Shown: piece after piece, positions 1-7,392 of the stretch
Layout: every line of letters starts with the position of its first letter
Position numbering within the stretch: position 1 is the stretch's first letter
Assembly: GCA_002405485.1 (NCBI GenBank)
Contig: DHLW01000061.1
Coordinates: 1 to 15,828, forward strand
Origin: Phycisphaerales bacterium UBA4658
GTDB lineage: Bacteria > Planctomycetota > Phycisphaerae > Phycisphaerales > UBA1924
Length of the DNA stretch: 15,828 nucleotides
Reading direction: 5' to 3'
The notes under the pieces: model-generated
Seen by the model: the letters and a program-made list of their open reading frames with translations, nothing else
The model's database searches: none
What the model was told of the DNA's origin: nothing
Translations under genes and position numbers: made by a program

Positions 1-41
1 GCCCCGGTCGGTGGCACGGGTTGTTGGGAGTCGGTGCCACC
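1..41. repeat. Interspersed hairpin-forming repeat, cut by the window edge
   Basis: Bases 10-17 (GGTGGCAC) and 34-41 (GTGCCACC) are perfect inverted complements around a GTTGTTGGG-containing spacer. Bases 1-19 match 1342-1360 at 17 of 19 positions, and the block GGTGGCA...GTTGTTGGG...GTGCC recurs at 1381-1402. It therefore looks like one copy of a dispersed palindromic repeat family whose left part lies outside the window. No protein-coding content is credible here. Confidence 0.5.
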
Positions 42-141
42 TGCCCACGCCCATCGGCGGTATCATTCAAGTGTTGGGTTGATTCCAGGCCCTAGTGATC
101 ACGTTCCGATCATGGGTCGTGATCGAAACCGATCGAGGCAA

Positions 142-167
142 ACCGACCGGTCAGCGCCGCGGTCGGT
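142..167. repeat. Hairpin repeat, second copy
   Basis: An 8-bp stem (142-149 with 160-167) encloses a 10-nt loop. Bases 143-166 match 1329-1352 with a single mismatch over 24 positions, loop included, so this is a shared element and not two unrelated hairpins. It lies 62 bases before the start codon at 229. It could be an interspersed repeat, a terminator-like element of an upstream gene or a protein-binding site; the sequence alone does not decide. Confidence 0.5.
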
Positions 168-228
168 GCTGCATGCCCACCCGCCTACCCATGAAACGCC
201 AGAACTCGGCATCGCAAGGACTCGATTC

Positions 229-1206
229 ATGTTGAAGATCATCCTCGGGAGCATTCTGACGCTGGCAGTGCAAACCTCCGGAATGTCGACCAGCGTTAAC
301 ACTGATGAACGCGAGCAAAAGGCGACTCGCTTGTGGGAGCAACTCCCCGACCATCAACAGCGAGTGCTCATCAAGCATGCGCCCCGCTATCTCAGGGCAC
401 CAGACGGCAAGGTCTATTGCGCGCAGGTTGCACAAGAGCGAGAGGAGTTCTTTGCCAAGGCGCGACAGGCCCGCGGTGAAAGAGATGCTGCGATGATGCT
501 AAACAATGCGCCTGGAATCTACTGCCCGAGAACCAGGGATGCGTATGCCAGCAAAGCCGAACTCTATGCGAGAATTTGCGCGGACATCCAAGCAAACTGG
601 GAAGTCCATGCCCGCACAACTCGCCAAGCCGCACTTGACAAAGTCGAGGGCGAGTTCGTTGAGAGGATGGAAGTAGTTCAGGTGCTGAAGGACGGACTAC
701 TGGTCAGATTCGACGTGAACAAGGAGTCCGGGAAGAGAACGGTCCGGCTGGACGGTTATCCACACACCGGAGTGGTTGTGGATGGCGACCGACTGCAAAC
801 GAACATGAAGGTCCAGCTCGTTGGTCGCTATCAATACGGCTCGGCTATTGGTGCAATCAAGACGGTTGAGCGATACCAGTTCATCAAGGCATTTGACTGG
901 ACGAACACGCCCCCGCCACCGACTTTCCCGGCAGAGAAGTTTGACAAGGTGCAGCCAGAGGAACTAGCTCTTGCTCTGGCAGAAGAGAACTGGCGCGGCC
1001 TGCCAGAGTGGGTTTTGATGAGGGTAAAGACGAGCGATGGCCAAGAAGGTGGAGAGACGTGGATACCGACTGGTGATGGCTGGAACACCACCTACCGCAA
1101 AGTGAACGAGTCTAAAGCGGTGCCACCCTCCTATGAGTGGAGATGGGTCCTGCGAACCCTTCCGCTTCGGCTTGAAGCGCAGCCAGATGCGCCGGAGGGA
1201 AAGTAG
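229..1206 (+). CDS. Secreted hypothetical protein with a possible small beta-barrel domain
   Basis: I do not recognise this 325-residue protein. The reading frame is open back to 34, but ATG 229 has a clean ribosome binding site (AAGGA at 216-220, 8 nt spacing) and begins a signal-peptide-like segment (residues 1-18, MLKIILGSILTLAVQTSG), whereas the upstream part reads through repeat DNA. Residues 65-140 are charged and probably helical. Residues 143-220 look all-beta, with the pattern VVQVLKDGLLVRF, VVVDGD, GRYQY and KTVERYQF, which resembles small barrel domains in planctomycete secreted proteins (my recollection, not a search). Residues 226-235 are proline-rich and the C-terminal part is Trp-rich. 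Four cysteines (63, 99, 117 among the mature chain) could form disulfides only if exported. GC content is visibly lower than in neighbouring genes (about half versus about two thirds), and related repeats lie on both sides, which hints at an acquired gene. Function unknown. Confidence 0.72.
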   Translation: MLKIILGSILTLAVQTSGMSTSVNTDEREQKATRLWEQLPDHQQRVLIKHAPRYLRAPDGKVYCAQVAQEREEFFAKARQARGERDAAMMLNNAPGIYCPRTRDAYASKAELYARICADIQANWEVHARTTRQAALDKVEGEFVERMEVVQVLKDGLLVRFDVNKESGKRTVRLDGYPHTGVVVDGDRLQTNMKVQLVGRYQYGSAIGAIKTVERYQFIKAFDWTNTPPPPTFPAEKFDKVQPEELALALAEENWRGLPEWVLMRVKTSDGQEGGETWIPTGDGWNTTYRKVNESKAVPPSYEWRWVLRTLPLRLEAQPDAPEGK

Positions 1207-1276
1207 CGATATCGACTCGTCAAACTCTGGCGGCGGCACCGACCGTGACAATCGTGACAAATCGCATGTCGTGCCA

Positions 1277-1405
1277 CCGATCGCGGAATTGAGCGATCGG
1301 AGTGCCTTGCGGCTGGTGACCAGCCACGCCGACCGCTCAGCGCCGCGGTCGGCGGCACGGATCGGGGCCGGCGCGTGGTGGGTGGCAGTTGTTGGGCGTG
1401 CCGAC
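1277..1405. repeat. Cluster of palindromes and repeat copies downstream of the secreted-protein gene
   Basis: Three inverted repeats stand in a row. 1277-1284/1293-1300 is an 8-bp stem with an 8-nt loop. 1311-1317/1319-1325 is a 7-bp perfect palindrome around one base. 1327-1336/1345-1354 is a 10-bp stem with an 8-nt loop. GTGCC at 1302-1306 can also pair with GGCAC at 1354-1358, which would enclose the last two hairpins in a branched fold. The third hairpin is the copy of 143-166, and 1381-1405 resembles 10-38. The CGTGACAA-type direct repeat at 1244-1260 lies just before the cluster. No T-tract follows, so a simple intrinsic terminator is unlikely. Confidence 0.55.
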
Positions 1406-1460
1406 CGTGGCGCGTTGGCGGAAGGGGCGGCATCGGGACGCATCGCTCCCGGCGGGCGTG

Positions 1461-1466
1461 TATCCT
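1461..1466 (+). promoter_or_regulatory. TANNNT box (TATCCT), candidate leaderless promoter of the GH57 gene
   Basis: TATCCT ends 9 nt before ATG 1476, and no Shine-Dalgarno sequence is visible in the preceding 20 bases. A -10 box at this distance would start transcription at or within a few bases of the ATG. No convincing -35 is visible. The same arrangement precedes three other genes in the window. Confidence 0.4.
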
Positions 1467-1475
1467 CCGTGCACC

Positions 1476-2822
1476 ATGGCATCCGTCGTCTTCTACTTCC
1501 AGGTCCACCAGCCGTTCCGTCTCAAGCGCTACACGGTGTTTGACAACTCGCACTTCTACTTTGACACGGAGAAGAACGGGCAGATCTGCCGCAAGGTGGC
1601 GGACAAGTGCTATCGACCGGCGACGCAGCTCATTCTGGACATGGTGAAGGCCCACAAGGGGAACTTCCGCGTGTCGTATGCGCTGACGGGGGTGGTGCTG
1701 GATCAGATGGCCGAGTTCTGCCCGGATGTGCTGGACATCTTCAAGCGGCTGGCCGACAGCGGGTGCTGCGAGTTTTTGGGGGAGACGTACTACCACTCGC
1801 TGAGCTTTCTGTACTCGCGGCAGGAGTTCACCGATCAGGTGAACGCGCACACGAAGAAGATTCAGGAGCTCTTTGGGCAGACGCCCAAGGTGTTTCGGAA
1901 TACCGAGCTGATCTACAACAACGACCTCGGGCACTTTCTGAACCAGATGACGGTGGATGAGGGTGGCTCGAAGGACGCGGGCTCGAAGAATCCCACACGG
2001 AGTGTTGGGGTACCCAAGAAGCGGTGGATGGGCGGGATCTGCGAGGGGGTGGATCACATTCTGGGGTTCCGGTCGCCGAACTATCTGTATCGCCCGCCGC
2101 ACACGGGGGATGGGCCGACGGGCAAGCCGTTCTGCATGATGCTGAAGAACTATCGGTTGAGCGATGACATCGCGTTCCGGTTCAGCAATCGCGGGTGGGC
2201 GGAGTGGCCCTTGAGCGCGGAGAAGTTCGCGAACTGGGTGAACCAGATCAACGGGGACGGGTATCTGTGCAACCTGTTCATGGACTACGAGACGTTCGGC
2301 GAGCACCAGTGGGCCGACACGGGGATCTTCGAGTTCCTGCGGGCGATGCCGGGCAAGGTGTTTGACGTGACCCCGGGGCACAACCACTTCAACACGCCGA
2401 GCGAGGCGATCGAGCGGTTTGAGCCGGTGGGCGTGTATGACGTGCCGCACATGATCTCGTGGGCGGACACCGAGCGTGATCTGACGGCGTGGCTGGGCAA
2501 CGCGATGCAGAGCAACGCGCTCCTGGAGACGTACAAGCTGGAGAAGCCGATCAAGGAGCGGTACGGGGCGGCCTTGGCGGCGGTCAAGGGCGATCCGCAC
2601 GACGCGATGAAGCAGCGCGAGCTGGACGAGGCTGGGTATCTGCTGGCCGACTGGCGAAAGCTGACGACGAGCGATCACTTTTACTACATGTGCACGAAGT
2701 ACTGGTCGGACGGGGACGTGCACAAGTACTTCTCCCCGTACGACTCGCCGTACGACAGCTACATCAACTTCATGAACGTGCTGGACAATGTCCGGTCTCG
2801 GGCGACGGGCGTGAAGGTGTAG
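1476..2822 (+). CDS. Glycoside hydrolase family 57, alpha-amylase-like
   Basis: A 448-residue enzyme of the GH57 family, which cleaves or rearranges alpha-glucans by a retaining mechanism. It has no signal peptide, so it probably acts in the cytoplasm on glycogen-type storage glucan. Visible GH57 landmarks are HQPFR (11-15), GETYYHS (102-108), the likely nucleophile Glu144 in VFRNTELIYN, EGVDHILGFRSPNYLY (190-205), and the likely acid/base Asp270 in LFMDYETFGEHQ. The frame is open from 1389, but ATG 1476 starts directly on the conserved strand ASVVFYFQVHQP, so earlier starts would add an unconserved tail. Residues 159-186, rich in Ser, Gly and Lys, look like an insertion where related enzymes have a short link. 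The Uup-type gene follows after 57 bases on the same strand. No glycogen synthase or branching enzyme is in the window. Family is secure; exact substrate is not. Confidence 0.93.
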   Translation: MASVVFYFQVHQPFRLKRYTVFDNSHFYFDTEKNGQICRKVADKCYRPATQLILDMVKAHKGNFRVSYALTGVVLDQMAEFCPDVLDIFKRLADSGCCEFLGETYYHSLSFLYSRQEFTDQVNAHTKKIQELFGQTPKVFRNTELIYNNDLGHFLNQMTVDEGGSKDAGSKNPTRSVGVPKKRWMGGICEGVDHILGFRSPNYLYRPPHTGDGPTGKPFCMMLKNYRLSDDIAFRFSNRGWAEWPLSAEKFANWVNQINGDGYLCNLFMDYETFGEHQWADTGIFEFLRAMPGKVFDVTPGHNHFNTPSEAIERFEPVGVYDVPHMISWADTERDLTAWLGNAMQSNALLETYKLEKPIKERYGAALAAVKGDPHDAMKQRELDEAGYLLADWRKLTTSDHFYYMCTKYWSDGDVHKYFSPYDSPYDSYINFMNVLDNVRSRATGVKV

Positions 2823-2867
2823 CGGGCGGATCGGCGGAGGGAGCGGGGAACTCGGGGTCCACCGGCC

Positions 2868-2873
2868 TACGGT
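2868..2873 (+). promoter_or_regulatory. TANNNT box (TACGGT), candidate leaderless promoter of the ABC-F gene
   Basis: TACGGT ends 6 nt before ATG 2880 with no Shine-Dalgarno sequence. It overlaps a 6-bp hairpin (2858-2863 with 2871-2876) that could instead be the relevant structure. Read-through from the GH57 gene is also possible because the gap is only 57 bases. Confidence 0.35.
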
Positions 2874-2879
2874 GGATGC

Positions 2880-4844
2880 ATGCCGCCGCTTCTGACCGCA
2901 CGGGACATTGCCAAGCAGTTCGCCGCCCGGACGTTGTTCACGGGCGTGTCGCTCAGCATCGACGAGGGTGAGCGGCTGGCGATGATCGGCCCCAACGGCG
3001 CGGGCAAAAGCACGTTGCTGAAGATTCTGGCGGGGATGGACGAGGCCGACGGCGGATCGGTGTCGCTCCGGCGTGGGCTCCGGATCGCGTACATCGCGCA
3101 GCAGGACGTGTTCGATGATCAGGACACGGTGCGGTCGGCGGTGCTTGGGCCGCTCGAGCGGGCGTTCGAGTCGGGGAAGCTCCCGCACGTGCACGACCAT
3201 CATGAGCTGGAGCTGGCGGCGGAGATGGCGCTGGACCGGGTCGGGATGGGCGATGCGGCGATGCTCGCGACGCCGACCGCCGCGCTCTCGGGCGGGCAGC
3301 GCAAGCGGCTGTCGATCGCTCGCGGGCTGTCGGTCGATCCCGATTTGCTCATGCTCGACGAGCCGACGAACCACCTGGACATCGAGGGCGTGGACTGGCT
3401 GGAGCAACTGCTCAAGACCGGGGGCGGGTGGTCGGGCGGGAGCGCGCACGAGGGGTTCGCGTCGGTGGTGATCACGCACGACCGGACGTTCCTGGAATCG
3501 ACGGCGACGCGGATCGTGGAGCTGTCGCGGGCGTATCCGGAGGGGACGTTCAGCGTGAAGGGCGGGTACGACGAGTTTCTCCGCCGCAAACAGGAGTTTC
3601 TGGAAGGGCAGCAGAAGCGGGAGCAGGCGCTGAGCGCAGAGGTGAAGGAGGATCTGCGCTGGCTGAGCCGCGGGGCCAAGGCGCGGAGAACTAAGAGCAA
3701 GAGCCGGATCGACGCGTCGTACCAGCGGATGGACGAGCTCGCGGAGCTTCGTGCCCGCAACGCCCCGCAGAAGGCCGCGCAGATCGATTTCACGAGCACG
3801 GATCGGCAGACGCTCAAGCTGCTGACGGGTCGCGGGCTCAGCAAGACGCTGGGCGGACGGACGCTGTTCCGGAACGTCGACGTGCTGCTCACGCCCGGTT
3901 CGGTCCTCGGGCTGCTCGGTCCCAACGGCGCGGGCAAGAGCACGCTCATCAAACTGCTCACCGGCGAAATGCAGAGCGATGCGCCGACGCCGGAGATGCT
4001 CCGGGACGAGCAGGCGATCGCCGACGAGCTGCCGCACGGGACGCCGGCGCTGGGCACGATCAAGCGGGCCGACAACCTGCGCGTGGTGCTGTTCAGCCAG
4101 CATCGGAGCGAGCTGGATCCCGACAAGTCCCTCGGCGAGACCTTTTCACCAGCCGACAGCGTGATCTATCGGGGTCGGCTGCTGCACGTGGCGACGTGGG
4201 CGCAGATGTTCCTGTTCAGCAAGGACCAGCTCTTCAGCCCGATCCGGTCGCTCTCTGGGGGCGAGCTCGCGCGGGTGCACATCGCTCGGCTGATGCTCGA
4301 GCCGGCGGACGTGCTCATTCTGGACGAACCGACGAACGATCTGGACCTGGCCTCGCTGGACGTGCTGGAGGAGAGCTTGGAAGAGTTTCCGGGGGCGGTG
4401 GTGTTGGTGACGCACGACCGTGCCATGCTCGACCGGCTGGCGACCCGCGTGCTCGCGCTGGACGGGCTTGGAGGGGCGCGGTACTTCACCGACTACCCGC
4501 AGTGGAAGGCCCACGCCGCCCGCAGGGGCCAGCCCGCGGCGGGGCCGGCCAGAGCTTCGTCGCCCGCAGCGCCGAACGAGGCGGTCCAATCGGCTCCGGC
4601 GGCTGCACCTGCCCCGGCGAAGAAGGTCAAGCTGAGCTTCAAGGAGCAGCACGAGCTGTCTGGGATGGAGTCGGCGATCGAGAAGGCCGAGAGCCGCATG
4701 CGAGAGATCGAGGGCCAGATGGGCGACCCGCGAACGCTGGCTGACCACAAGCGGATGGCGTCTTTGGGGCAGGAACTCGCCGAGGTCCAGGCCCGGGTTG
4801 CCGGTCTGTATGCGCGGTGGGAGGAGCTGGAGGGGCGGAAGTAG
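2880..4844 (+). CDS. uup: ABC-F family ATPase, Uup type
   Basis: A 654-residue soluble protein with two ATP-binding cassettes and no membrane segments, the ABC-F layout. These proteins bind the ribosome or structured nucleic acid; Uup is linked to ribosome function and genome stability. Cassette 1: Walker A GPNGAGKST (37-45), signature LSGGQRKRLS (136-145), Walker B LLMLDEPTNHLD (156-167), H-loop ITHDR (198-202). Cassette 2: Walker A (347-355), signature LSGGELARVH (458-467), Walker B VLILDEPTNDLD (478-489), H-loop VTHDR (510-514). The linker at 235-305 has the basic WLSRGAKARRTKSKSR stretch typical of Uup. An Ala/Pro-rich tether (545-582) leads to a charged coiled-coil C-terminal domain (583-654), which supports Uup over EttA. 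About 35 extra residues follow the second Walker A (362-398). There is no Shine-Dalgarno; the start is fixed by the conserved N-terminal strand. The next gene is convergent. Confidence 0.93.
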   Translation: MPPLLTARDIAKQFAARTLFTGVSLSIDEGERLAMIGPNGAGKSTLLKILAGMDEADGGSVSLRRGLRIAYIAQQDVFDDQDTVRSAVLGPLERAFESGKLPHVHDHHELELAAEMALDRVGMGDAAMLATPTAALSGGQRKRLSIARGLSVDPDLLMLDEPTNHLDIEGVDWLEQLLKTGGGWSGGSAHEGFASVVITHDRTFLESTATRIVELSRAYPEGTFSVKGGYDEFLRRKQEFLEGQQKREQALSAEVKEDLRWLSRGAKARRTKSKSRIDASYQRMDELAELRARNAPQKAAQIDFTSTDRQTLKLLTGRGLSKTLGGRTLFRNVDVLLTPGSVLGLLGPNGAGKSTLIKLLTGEMQSDAPTPEMLRDEQAIADELPHGTPALGTIKRADNLRVVLFSQHRSELDPDKSLGETFSPADSVIYRGRLLHVATWAQMFLFSKDQLFSPIRSLSGGELARVHIARLMLEPADVLILDEPTNDLDLASLDVLEESLEEFPGAVVLVTHDRAMLDRLATRVLALDGLGGARYFTDYPQWKAHAARRGQPAAGPARASSPAAPNEAVQSAPAAAPAPAKKVKLSFKEQHELSGMESAIEKAESRMREIEGQMGDPRTLADHKRMASLGQELAEVQARVAGLYARWEELEGRK

Positions 4845-4899
4845 GCGAGTCGCGATGGTCGGGCGCTCGGGCGAGGGAGTCGACACGGTCGCGTGCGAC

Positions 4900-4923
4900 A
4901 GACCGGCGTTCAGGCGCCGGTCT
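4900..4923. terminator. Hairpin between convergent genes
   Basis: A 9-bp stem (4900-4908 with 4915-4923) and 6-nt loop lie between the ABC-F stop and the kinase gene. The loop contains the kinase stop codon (4910-4912 on the minus strand), so the hairpin includes the kinase's last codons. Its symmetric position suits bidirectional termination, but there is no real T-tract on either side, so it may only protect 3' ends. Confidence 0.4.
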
Positions 4924-6475
4924 TGATCTTCAGCGTGTCGCGAGTGGGCGGGTCGACCGTGACGGGGACCTCGACATAGACGGTGGTGCCCTGGCCCCAG
5001 ACGCTGCTGAGCCCGCATCGCCCGTGCAGGGCCTTGGCCGCGTGCTTGACGATGGCCAAGCCGAGCCCGGTGCCGCGTCTCCAGGTTGGTCCGCCGCCGG
5101 TGCGTGCGGGGTCGACCTGGTAATAGCGCTCGAAGACGCGCTCCTGGTGGCTGAGCGGGATCCCGATGCCCTTGTCGATGACCTCGAACCGGACGACGGC
5201 GGGGTACGGACCGTCGATCCCGGCCCGGTGCGCATCCTGAGGACGAATGGCGGCGTTCACGCCCGGCCGATCGATCTCGGCCTCGACGACCGTCGCGATC
5301 ACGCGGATGGTGGTGTGCTCGTGGGCGAACTTGGTGGCGTTCTCGACAAGGTTGCGGAGGATGAGCAGCAGGAGCTTGCGATCGGTCCGGATCCCGTCCA
5401 GCTCGTCCTCGAACTCGAAGCTGAGCGTCAGATGCCGCTCCCTGCACGGAAGCTCGGCGAGGGTGCGCAGGGTGCGCACCAGCTCGTCCAGATCGATCCG
5501 CTCGATCTTCAGCGGGACGTCCGGAGACTCCAGTCGAGACAGGTCCAGCAGGTCGCGGAGCATCTCTTCGAGCCGCTCGGCGTGCGAGACGATCATCCCG
5601 CGCAGCCGCTCGCTCATCTTGGGATCGTCGCCGGCAGCTTCCAGCGTCTCTGCCGCGGTGCGAATGGCGGCGACCGGCGTGCGCAGCTCGTGGCTGGCGT
5701 TGGCGACGAAGTCGGTTTTGACCTGCACGGCCTGGTCGAGCTCGGTGACGTCGCGGAGAGCGAGCACCGCACCGAACACGCCCTCGCCCCATGCCGCCGG
5801 CACCGGCGATGCCGATACCTGGAACGTCCGCTGCCCGATCGGGGTGATGACTCGAACCCGGCCCCGGCGCACCTGGCCAGCCTTGGCCAGAGCGTGCATC
5901 TCCAGGATCTCGGCGCTGGTGAAGACCTCGCGGATGGTCCGCCCGATGACGCCCTGCTCGTCCGAGCCCCGTGACCCGAGCACCGCCTCGGTGGACCGGG
6001 AGCACAAGATGATGCGGTCCTCATTGTCGGTGGCGAGGAGCGGCTCATCCATGGCATCGATGAGGGCTTCGAGGTTCCGACTGTTCTTGGCGGCGAGCTT
6101 GAGCTGGGTGTGGAACCGATCCCCCAGCGCCTGCAGCGAGCCCGCGAGCGGGCGGAGATCCCCCGGCACCTCGTCCGGGGCCACTCCCCAGGCCTGTCCC
6201 AGTCCGCCGCGAATCGGCCGATCGGCCAGGAGCATCTCCGCCGCCGCCTTCTCCAGGGCGGCGATCACCCGCAACTCGCGCCGGGTCTGCCAGACCAGGG
6301 CCACGATGCTGATGACGCACGCCGAGGTGATGGTCGCGACGGCCCCGGGCAGATCCATGTTCAGGACCAGGGTCAGCAGCGCGGCTCCGGCGACCAGACC
6401 GACCGCGCCAAGCGCGATCCAGAAGTTCGCCGCGTTCACCATGCCGATGGGTTTGGATCCGGGTACATCAGGCAT
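4910..6475 (-). CDS. phoR: PhoR-like membrane sensor histidine kinase
   Basis: A 521-residue two-component sensor kinase. Two adjacent hydrophobic segments (about 17-39 and 44-64) leave almost no periplasmic loop, as in PhoR, which senses through the phosphate transport complex and not directly. A charged helical stretch (65-135) precedes a PAS domain (about 135-250). The HisKA domain carries the phospho-acceptor His262 in NASHELRTP. The ATPase domain shows the N box NLVENA (375-380), G1 DKGIGI (434-439) and G2 GTGLGLAI (468-475). Residues 398-428 form an extra loop between the N and G1 boxes. The gene follows the response regulator by 24 bases in the same direction, so they are almost certainly one operon. 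GAAGG lies 9 nt before the ATG. The phoR name rests on architecture and on the neighbouring OprP-like porin; another signal than phosphate is possible. Confidence 0.9.
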   Translation of the reverse strand: MPDVPGSKPIGMVNAANFWIALGAVGLVAGAALLTLVLNMDLPGAVATITSACVISIVALVWQTRRELRVIAALEKAAAEMLLADRPIRGGLGQAWGVAPDEVPGDLRPLAGSLQALGDRFHTQLKLAAKNSRNLEALIDAMDEPLLATDNEDRIILCSRSTEAVLGSRGSDEQGVIGRTIREVFTSAEILEMHALAKAGQVRRGRVRVITPIGQRTFQVSASPVPAAWGEGVFGAVLALRDVTELDQAVQVKTDFVANASHELRTPVAAIRTAAETLEAAGDDPKMSERLRGMIVSHAERLEEMLRDLLDLSRLESPDVPLKIERIDLDELVRTLRTLAELPCRERHLTLSFEFEDELDGIRTDRKLLLLILRNLVENATKFAHEHTTIRVIATVVEAEIDRPGVNAAIRPQDAHRAGIDGPYPAVVRFEVIDKGIGIPLSHQERVFERYYQVDPARTGGGPTWRRGTGLGLAIVKHAAKALHGRCGLSSVWGQGTTVYVEVPVTVDPPTRDTLKIKTGA

Positions 6476-6499
6476 TATCCGACGCCTTCACGCCCGCGC

Positions 6500-7225
6500 T
6501 CAGTGGCCCTCGGTCTCGACGGCAACGCCCTCGGCGGCCTCGTCGAAAAGATACCCCACGCCGCGGACTGTGCGGATCTTGGCGCCGCAGGAGAGCAGCT
6601 TCTTGCGGATCGCGGCGACGTGCACGTCGATGGTCCTGGTGGTGACCAGCACGTCGGGACCCATGGCGGTGTACATGAGGTCGGCCCGGCTGAGCACCTT
6701 GCCCCGGCCGCGGATCAGGGCCACGAGGATGCGGAACTCGGTGAGCGTGAGCTTGATCGGCTCGCCCTGAACCGTGACCTCGTGCGTCGCGAGGTCTACC
6801 CGGATGCCGGCGACCTCGAGGAGGTCGACCGTTTCAGGCCTTCCGGCCCGGGACCGCCGAAGCATCGCCTCGACCCGGGCCAGGAGGACCTTCATGGAGA
6901 AGGGCTTGGTCACATAATCGTCGGCCCCGACCTGCAGACCGGCGATCTGGTCGGCTTCCTCGGCCTTGGCGGTGAGGAAGAGGATGGGGGTCTGGGTGGT
7001 CTTGGGGTTGGTCCGCATCTGACGGGCGATCTGCAGGCCGTTGATCTGCGGAAGCATGACGTCCAGGATGGCCAGATCCGGGATGACCTCGAGGATCCGT
7101 CGCTGTCCGGAGGCCCCGTCGCGGCACGCCTCGACGTCGTACCCGGCCTTCCGCAGGTTGTAGCACAGCAACTCAGCGAGATCGGCTTCATCCTCGACGA
7201 CGACGATGCGCTTGGCGGTGCTCAT
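6500..7225 (-). CDS. phoB: PhoB-like response regulator, OmpR/PhoB family
   Basis: A 241-residue DNA-binding response regulator. The receiver domain (5-118) has the acidic pocket Glu11/Asp12, phospho-acceptor Asp55 in LAILDVMLP, Thr85 in LFLTAK and Lys107 in VTKPFS. The winged-helix DNA-binding domain (about 127-230) includes LTLTEFRIL and ends with the classic RTVRGVGYLF. Phosphorylation by the adjacent kinase should drive dimerisation and binding to direct-repeat operators. It is the first gene of the two-gene operon and is divergent from the porin gene across 576 bases, so the porin is the natural candidate target. Neither a Shine-Dalgarno sequence nor a TANNNT box precedes the ATG, which is unusual within this window. 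The phoB assignment is likely but not proven by sequence; no pst or phoU gene is present to confirm it. Confidence 0.9.
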   Translation of the reverse strand: MSTAKRIVVVEDEADLAELLCYNLRKAGYDVEACRDGASGQRRILEVIPDLAILDVMLPQINGLQIARQMRTNPKTTQTPILFLTAKAEEADQIAGLQVGADDYVTKPFSMKVLLARVEAMLRRSRAGRPETVDLLEVAGIRVDLATHEVTVQGEPIKLTLTEFRILVALIRGRGKVLSRADLMYTAMGPDVLVTTRTIDVHVAAIRKKLLSCGAKIRTVRGVGYLFDEAAEGVAVETEGH

Positions 7226-7285
7226 GAAGGAGATGATGGTTCAATCGGGCCGCTCGGGACAAGTGCCAGGGGCCGGAGAGGGCCG

Positions 7286-7323
7286 TCTTTACAGAAAGTT
7301 CGCACTTTGAGAGGACAGTGTCC
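7286..7323 (-). promoter_or_regulatory. Candidate operator and promoter of the phoB-like gene
   Basis: Two adjacent dyads, GGACAGTGTCC (7313-7323) and AAAGT-TCGC-ACTTT (7295-7308), sit upstream of the regulator. On the minus strand a -10-like TAAAGA (7291 down to 7286) follows, with no recognisable -35, as is common for activator-dependent promoters. CTGT occurs twice on the minus strand 24 bases apart, which is not the 11- or 22-base phase of a classical Pho box. Autoregulation is plausible, not shown. Confidence 0.35.
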
Positions 7324-7392
7324 GGTGTTCTCCCGGGCCGGGGTGGCGCAAGAGTTGCGCGGGGAACCAAGGAAATCGTCAATCGTTGGGCA

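Noticed and set aside
34..228. N-terminal extension of the first gene
   Set aside because: This part reads through the palindromic repeats, while ATG 229 has a good ribosome binding site and starts a signal peptide.
1131..4103. A 990-codon open frame on the minus strand across the GH57 and ABC-F genes
   Set aside because: Its translation is an Arg/Leu/Pro/Val/His-rich string without domains, produced by the third-position GC bias of two clear genes on the plus strand.
4146..6005. A 619-codon minus-strand frame overlapping the kinase gene
   Set aside because: It is a shifted frame of the histidine kinase and the antisense of the ABC-F end. The kinase frame carries all HisKA and ATPase motifs.
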